Positions 33,533 to 42,500 of a stretch of DNA of 46,259 nucleotides are shown here, piece by piece; position 1 is the stretch's first letter, and the number at the start of each line of letters is the position of its first letter. Both the position numbers and the translations under genes were made by a program. The notes under the pieces are model-generated. The model saw nothing but the letters and a program-made list of their open reading frames with translations. It made no database searches and was not told where the DNA came from. Source of the stretch: Bacillota bacterium (GTDB lineage Bacteria; Eremiobacterota; SpSt-956; JAKJGF01); contig JAKPQU010000309.1 in the NCBI GenBank assembly GCA_029555925.1, forward strand, positions 1 to 46,259. Reading direction: 5' to 3'.

Positions 33533-34581
33533 TAATCTCGCGAATTAAAATCTATACGGGGAATATTATATACTGTTTCGGTATATCCCTTGGTCATAAG
33601 TGATTGTACCGCATCAAAAGGTTTAATCTTCCCGGTCAGCACTCTATATACCTCTCTTGTTATAGGCATATCTATATTGTGTTCATGACTTAATTCATAG
33701 GCAAATTTTGCCGTATTTACACCTTCAACCACTGCATTCATAGTCATTAAAATTTCATCGAGTTTTCTATCTTTCGCCAGTTCCATTCCTAAAGTTTTAT
33801 TTCTGCTCAGAGAACTGGTGCAGGTAGTAAAGAGATCACCTATTCCCGCAGGAGACAAAAATGTTTCAAATCTGGCTCCCAGTTTAACACCGAGAGAATA
33901 TATCTCGGTAAAACCTCCTGTAAGTAAAGCTGCGAATGTATTGGAACCAAAACCAAGGGTATCGGCTATACCTGCAGCTATAGCAAATATATTTTTTAAT
34001 GCACCTGCTATTTCCACACCTTTTACATCGGAGCTCTGGAAAACCCTGAAATAATTAGTCTGAAATATCTGCTTTATTTTTCTGGTAACACGGGGATTCC
34101 CGGAAGCAGCTACTGTAACAGCAGGGAGCTCTCTGGCTATTTCTTTTGCCAGATTAGGGCCTGATATGACACCTATATTTTCTATACAGTCGGAAGGCAG
34201 TTCTTCTCTAAGAACCTGAGACATAGTACATAGAGTACATTCGTCAAAACCTTTAGCAACACTGACAAATATTTTATTCCTATCAGAAAAATGGCTTAAT
34301 TCTCTTACAATCTTCCTGAAAAATGGAGACGGAACAGCAACAACAATCATTTTGGACCCTTTCATAACTTCTTCTAAATCAGTTGAGATACAGGAAATGC
34401 TGGAAGGAATTGTAATACCGGGAAGATATTTACGATTTTCTCTGCATGTAAGTAACTCATTTCTGAACTTCTCTGCTCTGGTCCAAATTTTTACCGGTAA
34501 ACCTTTACGGGCAAGAAGAACTGCCAGAGTTATTCCCCAGGCACCGGCTCCTATAATAGAAATTGAATATTGGCTGCTCAT
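33532..34581 (-). CDS. gpsA: NAD(P)-dependent glycerol-3-phosphate dehydrogenase
   Basis: A 349-residue enzyme making sn-glycerol-3-phosphate from dihydroxyacetone phosphate for phospholipids. The Rossmann motif ISIIGAGAWGITLA opens the protein. The substrate and catalytic segment EIAGALKNIFAIAAGIADTL is near 190-210, followed by NTFAALLTGGFTEI. I prefer the ATG at 34581 (MSSQYSIS), because GAGGT ends 7 bases upstream and is too close to the ATG at 34587. It overlaps the start of the PEGA kinase gene by one base, so the lipid enzyme and the membrane kinase are translated together. Confidence 0.96.
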   Translation of the reverse strand: MSSQYSISIIGAGAWGITLAVLLARKGLPVKIWTRAEKFRNELLTCRENRKYLPGITIPSSISCISTDLEEVMKGSKMIVVAVPSPFFRKIVRELSHFSDRNKIFVSVAKGFDECTLCTMSQVLREELPSDCIENIGVISGPNLAKEIARELPAVTVAASGNPRVTRKIKQIFQTNYFRVFQSSDVKGVEIAGALKNIFAIAAGIADTLGFGSNTFAALLTGGFTEIYSLGVKLGARFETFLSPAGIGDLFTTCTSSLSRNKTLGMELAKDRKLDEILMTMNAVVEGVNTAKFAYELSHEHNIDMPITREVYRVLTGKIKPFDAVQSLMTKGYTETVYNIPRIDFNSRD

Positions 34582-34734
34582 AAACATACCTCGTCCATAG
34601 AAAAATTTATATTAATAATTTTCTATATAAAATACTTTTTTCCTTCGTTCCATCCTAATTATAACGTAACTATCGAAATATATCAATTATAACTGAGTAT
34701 TGAAACATATAAATAGTATCCATATGAATGAATA

Positions 34735-34783
34735 GTGAGTAGTGAGTGAAGCCGTCGGCTCATGACTCACCGCTCACTGCTCC
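34735..34783. repeat. GTGAGTA heptamer inverted pair
   Basis: GTGAGTA, GTGAGTG at 34735-34748 face GACTCAC, CGCTCAC at about 34763-34777, with CCGTCGG between. It lies in the 290-base gap between divergent genes; otherwise the gap holds only the promoter at 34796-34823. Confidence 0.7.
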
Positions 34784-34795
34784 CTTTACAATGAA

Positions 34796-34823
34796 TTGAT
34801 TTTTAAATAACTTATGATATAAT
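34796..34823 (+). promoter_or_regulatory. Sigma-70 promoter for the YbjN-like gene
   Basis: TTGATT (34796-34801), 16 bases, then TATAAT (34818-34823). Confidence 0.6.
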
Positions 34824-34876
34824 AGATTTATTTCGGTGAAGTGGAAAATTTGATTGAGAGGAGAAAATAAAGGAAA

Positions 34877-35350
34877 GTGCCAAATTTACTTAATGAGACA
34901 GGTGATAAAGTCAATCAATATTTAGAAAAACTGGTTAAAAACAGCGGTGGTACAATAACCTATACAAGACTTGACAGAGGTTGCTTTACTGTAAATAAAG
35001 GTTCCACACTAGTTCATGTACTTGTAAAAGATTGGAAAGAAGAAAGCCCTCTTGTAGAATGTATATCTTATGTTGTACGCGGTGCGGCCATAACAGAAGA
35101 ACTTGCAATCAAACTATTGCTGATGAACTGGGAAATGCCTTTTGGAAGTTTCTCCATTGATCCTGAAGATAACTGCATAGTGTTGAGCCTGTGTTTAATA
35201 GGTTCCACTATTGATCAAGAAGAACTTACTGTAGCTATAGAAAATATAGCAGAAGTTGCAGATGAGGTAGATGATCTTATTATAGAAAATTATGGAGGAA
35301 TTACAGCTCTTCAGGATTTAATCAAGAAGAGACATATTCCGAATAAATAG
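34877..35350 (+). CDS. YbjN / type III chaperone-like domain protein
   Basis: A 157-residue soluble protein starting at GTG, with an AGGA run upstream. The pattern resembles YbjN-family proteins, with an alpha-beta sandwich like type III secretion chaperones. After an N-terminal helix (ETGDKVNQYLEKLVKNSG), a beta segment with WKEESPLVECISYVVRGA is near 52-69. NWEMPFGSFSIDPEDNCIVL is at about 83-102, and a last helix has EELTVAIENIAEVADEVDDLI. Such domains bind other proteins and buffer folding. It sits between kinase giants and may be a chaperone for one of them; that is inference. Confidence 0.6.
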   Translation: MPNLLNETGDKVNQYLEKLVKNSGGTITYTRLDRGCFTVNKGSTLVHVLVKDWKEESPLVECISYVVRGAAITEELAIKLLLMNWEMPFGSFSIDPEDNCIVLSLCLIGSTIDQEELTVAIENIAEVADEVDDLIIENYGGITALQDLIKKRHIPNK

Positions 35351-35411
35351 CTTATACTACGTAAAAATTTATTAATTCTTAAATTTCAATCATTTTGAGG
35401 TGAATAGATAA

Positions 35412-35819
35412 TTGACTTTTTTCCTATTAAGAGCCAGGTTTACAAGCAGCGGAGACAAATTTCTGCCCGTCGGGGTTCTTGCCACAGATGGAGCAAGCAT
35501 AGTGTATAAAGAAGTTCCCAATGGTGTTGAAAGTACTCCCTTTGTTATAAAAGCAATAGAGAACTTAAAACTCAGGCATAAAGGTAAAAAATATACCTAT
35601 AAAGACGATGGGAGATTATTTCTGGAATTGCTGATAAATCATTTTGCAGGTTTTCTGACATCGAATGAAAAATTTCATCCCCTGTTCCTCGGTTCCCTTG
35701 AAGGTAATGCAGAAGAAATTTCCCTCAGTGTGGCCAATATACTGGCTAAATTTGAAAAAAACTATATATCTCTCGAAGAATTACGTCAAATAAAACTCAA
35801 TAATTGTTTTGAAGTGTAG
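35412..35819 (+). CDS. Hypothetical protein
   Basis: A 135-residue protein with a TTG start, preceded by TGAGGTG. It begins with a beta-like stretch (MTFFLLRARFTSSGDKFLPV) and a DGASIVYK segment, then a helical C-terminal half. There is no signal peptide or membrane segment. I do not recognise a family. The gap of 61 bases after the YbjN-like gene suggests one transcript, which would end at the hairpin overlapping its stop codon. Confidence 0.6.
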   Translation: MTFFLLRARFTSSGDKFLPVGVLATDGASIVYKEVPNGVESTPFVIKAIENLKLRHKGKKYTYKDDGRLFLELLINHFAGFLTSNEKFHPLFLGSLEGNAEEISLSVANILAKFEKNYISLEELRQIKLNNCFEV

Positions 35820-35844
35820 GGAACAGGTACAATACCTGTTCCCT
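35818..35844. terminator. Perfect hairpin between convergent genes
   Basis: AGGGAACAGGTA pairs with TACCTGTTCCCT around loop CAA. A 12-bp perfect stem overlaps the stop codon on the plus side and lies 11 bases from the stop of the minus gene. It is a likely bidirectional terminator, though the U-run is weak. Confidence 0.65.
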
Positions 35845-35855
35845 GTTATATCGTA

Positions 35856-38800
35856 TTACTCACGCAATTCTCGCCTTTTCCTGGCTAAACGGGCTATCTC
35901 GCTGTCAGGATATATATCTTCGCACATTTTATAAAATTTTATAGCTTCTCCAAGTTTATTTTCATCAGAATAGGTTTCGGCAAGTTTGAAAAATATCTGG
36001 GCTTTGGATTTTTTCAGATTGTCCATCTGTTTTACACTGAGGGGAAGTTTTTCCGCCTGTTCCAGATAACCTGTAGCTGTAGCAATTTCATTTTTTTCCA
36101 GGTATTCTTTCCCCAGTTCAAGAAAAATCTGTCCTTTCCTCTTCAGTAAATTTTCCATATTATCAGTATCTGTGCTGAGAGTTTCACATGCAGTAATCAG
36201 TTGTAATGCATCTTCATATTTTTTCTCTATTATGAGAAGCTGTATATTCCCTAAAAAAGCAGGAACAAACTCTTTATTCAGATCGAGTGCCATATCATAA
36301 GCTAAATGTGCTGCCTCAATATCGCCTTTTAAAGAATACATTTTTCCGAGGGTTACATAAATTTCTGGGGATCTGGAATCTACATGAGTTACTTTTTCAT
36401 AATTCTGAATGGCCTTATCTATATCGCCTGCTATCCTGTAGGAATCTGCAAGCATTTTTATTACAGACAGTTCCGGTTCTTTAATATCTTCCAATAACTC
36501 TATCGCTTTCTGATAGTCCTTTTCATGAAATAAAGCTTTACCATATCTGGCAAGAACTTCATCTGACATGTTGGACCTTAATAATTTCTCATAATAAGAA
36601 ACTGCTTTTTTCCAGTCAGACAGAGCAAAATATATATCACCTGTAGATAATAAAACGGAATGGTTGGAAGGATCCATTTTCAATAAATCCTGAAATAGAG
36701 GGAGTGCTTCAGTCAGCCTGTTCTCACCTGCCAGTATATTAGCTTTTTTTAATAAATCATGAAAAATTTTATCCTCTTTTGTTATATTTTCTGTTTCTTT
36801 TTTCGCAGGTTCAGTCATTTTCGCCTCACTTCTTACAAGTTTCAGCGAATAAATTTTTCCGTCTCTTGAACCAAAATAAATACTGTCTCCCAGAAGTGCC
36901 GGAGAAGATCTCAGAGCTCCTCCTGTGTCAAAATGCCAGAGTTTTTCCCCGGTCATGGCATTAACAGCATAAAACCATCCGTCATCAGAACCTGTATAGA
37001 CTATATCCTGATATAATACAGGGGTACATCTTATGCCACCTTTTGTTTCAAATTTCCATAAGATATTTCTCTTTTCCAGATCAATAGCATACAAGTTTTT
37101 ATCCAGAGAGCCTATATAAACAATATCTTCTCCCACACAGACAGAAGAGCGAAAAGGTTTTTCAAATTCCATAGTCCATATATGACGTCCGTCTTCTGCA
37201 TTCAATAAAATAACAATACCATTGTTGAAAAGCCCTTCACAGGCTATATAAATAATATCTTCTGATATTACAGGAGAAGCGTATATTCTGCCACCTGTCT
37301 CAAATTTCCATATTTCTTTACCGGTCTCAACATCAAGCGATATTACAGTTCCTCCTTCTGTTCCGACATAAGCAATACCACCTGAGAGAAAAGGAGCATG
37401 AAAAACAGAAGCACCTACTTTATAGCCCCAGACCTTTGAACCGGACTCTGCATTAATACCAAATATAACCTCGTCATGATGATGACCTCTTTCATATAAA
37501 GAAGCACCTATAAGTAAAATGCCCTGCTCTTGATCTACGGAAGGATTGAAGAATACCGTTTCTTCTCCTCTAAATTCCCACTCTTTTTTACCATTGAAAA
37601 TATTTAAAGAGTAAACCTTTCCATCTCTTGAACCTATATAAATTTTGTTGTTATAAAAAGCGGGAGATGTTGAAACCCAGCTGCCGGTTTTGAAGGTCCA
37701 CTTGATTTTACCATTATCGGCTGATATGGCATAAACATTCTTATCATCAGAACCTACATAAACAGTATCATCTACTGCTATCGGGGAAGAAGAAACCTTA
37801 TCTTCTGTTTGAACATACCAGTTAAGTAATGTTCTGTCCATCTCAATTTCAGCGGATTTGACAGGAGCTTTAACGGAAGGAAGTAATGATTCTTCTGCTC
37901 TGAGTTTTATATGGGAGGTTTCCTTCCTGAAAGATTCTTCACCTTTCATATAAGATTTTGTCATGTCCTTCCTGAAAGGTTCTTCCAATCTAATCTGTGA
38001 AATATCCTTCCTGAAAGATTCTTCCGGTTTAACATAAGATTTTGCCATATCCTTTTTGAAAGGTTCTTCGAAGCTAATCTGTGAAACATCCTTCCTGAAA
38101 GATTCTTCCGGTTTAACATAAGATTTTATATGAGAAACTTCCTGCTTATCTATATCTAAATAGATTGTACCATCGGATTTTTCACCTTTATTCAGTAATT
38201 CCTTTTTCATAGCCGATGCAGAAGGAAAACGTTTTTCCGGTTTTAATCTCAGAGATGTAGCAACAACCGTTTCCAGTTCCTGAGAGATATCGGCTTTTAC
38301 ACTTCTAAGAGGTTTGAAAACAAAAGGAACAGATCTGGCCCCTGTCAGGATATAGTGTATAAGAGCGCCAAGGGCATAAATATCACCTGCTATTCCGGTT
38401 TTACCCTCATACCTTTCAGGCGAAACAAATTCCACCCACTGTGGTAAAGAAATCATATTTCTTCCCTGCGGGGGACGGGAAACAGGGATATCAGTAATTA
38501 ATATATTATTGCTGTTCTTTTTAATTATCACATTTGAAGGTGAGAGATTATAGGTAAACAGAGGGGGATTATAATTATGAAAAAACTCCAGAACATCACA
38601 TAGTTTACAACCCAAATCCACTGCAAAGGATTGAGGCAGATCTCTATAAGGAGAAGAAAGAAAGGAATCTAATAATTCTCCTTCGACAAAATTGAAAACA
38701 ATATAGTAACCGGTATAAAAATGTCCTTTCTCTACAAAATAGTCACTTATTACAGGAAGAGAAGGGAAAGAAATCTTCGATAGAATCTGCATTTCTCTGT

Positions 38801-39077
38801 TAAAACGATCTGTAGCTCTGGCCTGTAATTTCTGATCAGGTAAAATCGTAATTATTTCTTTTATGAATTTAAGGGATTCGTCATGCCTGTCTTCAGCAAT
38901 ATAAAGACTTTCTCCAAGCTCAAAACTGAGAAGGTTAACTATAGAATATTTATTCAGAAGAGTTCCTCTCCCCAGTGTTCCATTCCCTTTCAATTCATCT
39001 GTAATCATATGCCCGCAATCATTACAAAATCTTGCAGATTGCCTGTTTTCCGTTCCACATCTAGGGCATTTTAACAA
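35856..39077 (-). CDS. Zinc-ribbon / pseudokinase / PQQ-propeller / TPR protein
   Basis: A 1073-residue protein from a TTG start with GGAGAGGAGA upstream. Modules: zinc ribbon Cys4, Cys7, Cys18, Cys21; a kinase fold at about 40-295; two and a half copies of a 28-residue SYVKPEESFRKD repeat (about 319-400); a PQQ-type beta-propeller at about 418-745 with blades such as DTVYVGSDDKNVYAISADNG; and TPRs at about 765-1065. The kinase keeps FIKEI, but the HRDLKPSN loop reads TYNLSPSN (Asp to Asn, Lys to Ser) and DFG reads DIP. It is a predicted pseudokinase. No signal or membrane span is seen. It looks like a cytosolic scaffold linking ligand sensing by the propeller to partner kinases. Confidence 0.88.
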   Translation of the reverse strand: MLKCPRCGTENRQSARFCNDCGHMITDELKGNGTLGRGTLLNKYSIVNLLSFELGESLYIAEDRHDESLKFIKEIITILPDQKLQARATDRFNREMQILSKISFPSLPVISDYFVEKGHFYTGYYIVFNFVEGELLDSFLSSPYRDLPQSFAVDLGCKLCDVLEFFHNYNPPLFTYNLSPSNVIIKKNSNNILITDIPVSRPPQGRNMISLPQWVEFVSPERYEGKTGIAGDIYALGALIHYILTGARSVPFVFKPLRSVKADISQELETVVATSLRLKPEKRFPSASAMKKELLNKGEKSDGTIYLDIDKQEVSHIKSYVKPEESFRKDVSQISFEEPFKKDMAKSYVKPEESFRKDISQIRLEEPFRKDMTKSYMKGEESFRKETSHIKLRAEESLLPSVKAPVKSAEIEMDRTLLNWYVQTEDKVSSSPIAVDDTVYVGSDDKNVYAISADNGKIKWTFKTGSWVSTSPAFYNNKIYIGSRDGKVYSLNIFNGKKEWEFRGEETVFFNPSVDQEQGILLIGASLYERGHHHDEVIFGINAESGSKVWGYKVGASVFHAPFLSGGIAYVGTEGGTVISLDVETGKEIWKFETGGRIYASPVISEDIIYIACEGLFNNGIVILLNAEDGRHIWTMEFEKPFRSSVCVGEDIVYIGSLDKNLYAIDLEKRNILWKFETKGGIRCTPVLYQDIVYTGSDDGWFYAVNAMTGEKLWHFDTGGALRSSPALLGDSIYFGSRDGKIYSLKLVRSEAKMTEPAKKETENITKEDKIFHDLLKKANILAGENRLTEALPLFQDLLKMDPSNHSVLLSTGDIYFALSDWKKAVSYYEKLLRSNMSDEVLARYGKALFHEKDYQKAIELLEDIKEPELSVIKMLADSYRIAGDIDKAIQNYEKVTHVDSRSPEIYVTLGKMYSLKGDIEAAHLAYDMALDLNKEFVPAFLGNIQLLIIEKKYEDALQLITACETLSTDTDNMENLLKRKGQIFLELGKEYLEKNEIATATGYLEQAEKLPLSVKQMDNLKKSKAQIFFKLAETYSDENKLGEAIKFYKMCEDIYPDSEIARLARKRRELRE

Positions 39078-39553
39078 TATGATCTCTCCTCTCCAGGTAG
39101 TATATTAAATCGTGACGCGTGACGCGAGGAAGGATTTTCATTTTTACTTATATTACTGACCTGAGCATAAGCATATAATAAAAGTTTTTCTACCGTCACG
39201 CGTGACGCGTTACGCGTCACGAGAGCATATATGTATTATTTATGCTCACCTCAGTAAAGTCTATTATAATCATATCATCCTTTTTCTTGGATAAAACTGA
39301 AATTCCTGCTTTTTTATAAAGTGAATGAACTGACTGAGAACATTCAGCAAGTCTGTCCTTACGTAACTGTGTATACTTTACGAGTCACAGGAAATACCGG
39401 GTTGAATATTAATATTTAATAAAACCTTTTTCTCTTCACCCTTCACTCTTCACAATTTTAAATATGAATTATTTACGATCCAATTAATAACAAGACAAAA
39501 TTTCAGTTAAATATAATCTAAATTACGATTAAATTATGTAATTAAACGTACAA
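39078..39553. repeat. 475-base intergenic region with heptamer elements
   Basis: An inverted heptamer element spans about 39111-39222 (GTGACGC GTGACGC facing GTCACGC GTGACGC GTTACGC GTCACGA). Its interior, containing ACCTGAGCATAAGCA, is shared in reverse with the element at 61-110. A TCTTCAC, CCTTCAC, TCTTCAC array lies at 39433-39453. The rest is AT-rich with no gene. Confidence 0.7.
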
Positions 39554-42500
39554 TCAGGATTTAACAAATTTAGAACTGGTGTATCCGGAAGATGCAAAAG
39601 CATATAAATATCCCCCTTCATCGGTAATAAAGACCATACCATTTGCAAGGGCCGGAGAAGTTCCCGGTCTATACAACAGGTATGCTTTAGACAGATGAAA
39701 ATTTTCAACATCTACAGCACATATAATCCCCTGTGAATAGCCGCAATTGGCTGTAAAAAAAAGGTCTCTACCCGTAAGAGCAATGGATTTTACAGGATAT
39801 TTCACGTCAATTTCTTTTATAACTTTGCCGTTTAAGATGTCAAGACCATAAATCACATGTTTATCACTTCCACAGTAGAGAACATGTTCACCCACACATG
39901 GAAGAGTAGAAAGCTTACCGGTTCCGGCGGAAAATTTCCAGATAATCTGACCTTTATCAACGTCAATAGCTATTATCTGTCCTTTACATGTAACAACAAA
40001 GGCTGTTTCATCATAAATTACAGGAGGAAAATTAATTTTATCACCGCCATTTAAACTCCAGAGGAGATTGCCTGAATCCTCTGAAAGAGCATAAACATTA
40101 CCGCTTATGGCAGTAAATAAAATTTTATCCTTTGAAAGGCATGGAGGAGATAGTAATTTTTCTTTACACTTAAAAGTCCATCTGAAAAATTCCAGATCCT
40201 CATTGAGAGAACAAACCGAGCCGTTTTTTAATGTGCAGTAAACAAAACCTTTTTCCCAGACAGGGCCGGAGGACAGAGAAGCAAGCTCTTTTCTTATATG
40301 ATGAACAGTTGGCCTGTAAGGAAGCCTTAATCTCATGAATCTGCTCGATTCCATAGCAGATTTATTGATAGCATAAATAAATCTTCCTGCTGTTATAAAA
40401 ATCTTATCCCCTGTAACTGCAGGAGGATGTGTTATCGGAGTCGGGCCTGTAATAAATCTTATTCTTTCGGGGAGAGTCACGGTAAATTTTATATAATCTT
40501 TTTCTATATCCAGAACATGAAGTTCACCTCTCTCCGTAGCTATATAAACTTCTTTATTAAATACAACAGGATGGGTAGAAAAGAAATCCGGTCTAAAAAA
40601 ATAGTTTTTATCTGCATGATAAATAGGATCAATATTCTTTTTGATGTGTAAACTTAAAGATATAGAAGAGGCATGTATGGATTGATCCCAGAGGTTGGAC
40701 GATTGAAATTTTGAAGTAGAGGGATATCCTAAAAAGTTATTCCAGCTATAAAATCTGACATAATTATCTATTTCATGTCTTTTCTTTTCTATTTCAAAAG
40801 AGGAATAAGGGAATTTTTTCAGCAGATTATCCAGCAATAAATAAGCAGAATCTATGGACCACATCATACAGTAGGCTCTGGCAAGATTTAATAAAAACGT
40901 TAAATACTGCCTTTCCAAAGGAAGTTTTACATAGCAATCTGCGGCTTTAGCCCATTCTTTCTTTTTCATATAAAGATCACCTGCTTTACCTTTATATATG
41001 AGTAAATCAGGCCTGAGTTTTTCACATATCTTTATCTGTTCCAGAGCTTTATCATAGAGTTTTTCTCCCACAAATATGTCAGCATATATTTCTCTGAAAT
41101 CCCTCCTGAAGGGCAAAAGCTTGAAAGCCTGCTCAAACCCGGCACGTACCTCACTTTTTTTATTCTGTAGCAGTTCATATCTTCCCCATGTGGCGCGGCT
41201 TGCTATGACAGTAAACTGATTTTTTGCCTTTCCTATTAAACCCCTGGCTACTCTAATTTTTACCTCGAGTTCCTCTTTTAATTTACCGTATACCTCCAGT
41301 CCAGCTAATTTATGGGACATAGTTTTAGCAAAATTCTCCAGTGCAGAGTCATCTTCTCCCAGGTTATGATAGGCTATCCCTGCTTCACCGTAAAAAAAGG
41401 GGTTCTTGTTATCCAGAAGAATAGCTTCCTGAAAATATTTCAGAGATTCCAGATAACGTCTCTGACCCATAAGGGCTTTACCAAGTTTAAAGGGATAAAT
41501 AGCTTTATTTTTATTCAATTCTTTAAGATGGCCATACAAAAAGACGGGAAGGTCAAAGGAATTTTCATTAAAATAATTGTCACCGAAAGCATTAAATTCT
41601 TCTTCTATCATGTCATTTATTTCAATAGATTGACCGGTACAGTATAATTCTGTAGCTTTTCTGAATTTTTCCTCCACTTCTCTGGAAGAAGCAACTTTTC
41701 CTATCAAATACTGGGTCTTTGCATAATCCAGGTAAAAAATGGCTTCATTATCTTTATATTTTATAGCATCTCTGAAATACCCCCTTGCATCAAGATATTC
41801 CCTTTTTTCAAAGTAAATTTTACCTGCAAGATGGTAACCGTAGGAAAATTCACTGTCCAGCTTCAGAAGATTATTCAACATATCCAGAGTTTCATCATAT
41901 TTAGTCTCTTTAAAATAAGTAAGGCAAAGGAAAAAATCTTCTATTATTTTAATACTGTCTTCCAGTGATTTTATATTAAATAACGTTATATATCTTTTAC
42001 CTTCCAGAAAATTCCTCAGATTAAGGGGCAAAATCTCACTTCTGTTACCATCAGAGTCGAGTTCGAAACAGTTTCCTTCCTCATCAACTGTTATCCTCTG
42101 TCTGGCTTCTTTATAAAGAGAAAGGCTTTTATCGAATTTACCGTTTCTAAAATAGGCTGAAGCAAGGTAATAAAAATTTACCGATTTTGTCTCTATACCG
42201 GCGAGTTCTTCGAGCTTTGTTATTGCATCCGAAAAATTTTTTATTGCCATATAAATCACAGAAATTTTAAAGAGATAGACGGAGTGTTTCTCATGTGACG
42301 AGAGAAGAAGATTATATTCCTGCAGTGCCTCTTCATATTTACGTAGAGAGAAGTAGGAATCTCCCATGAGCTCATGAAATTCATCCCTGCTTTCCAGAGA
42401 AAGTGCCTGTTTTGCATATTCGATAGCCCTGTTATAATAAAACATACCACCTGAGAGATAACAGCTTTTTGCAAGTAAAGCCAGAGCTTCAATATTTGTC

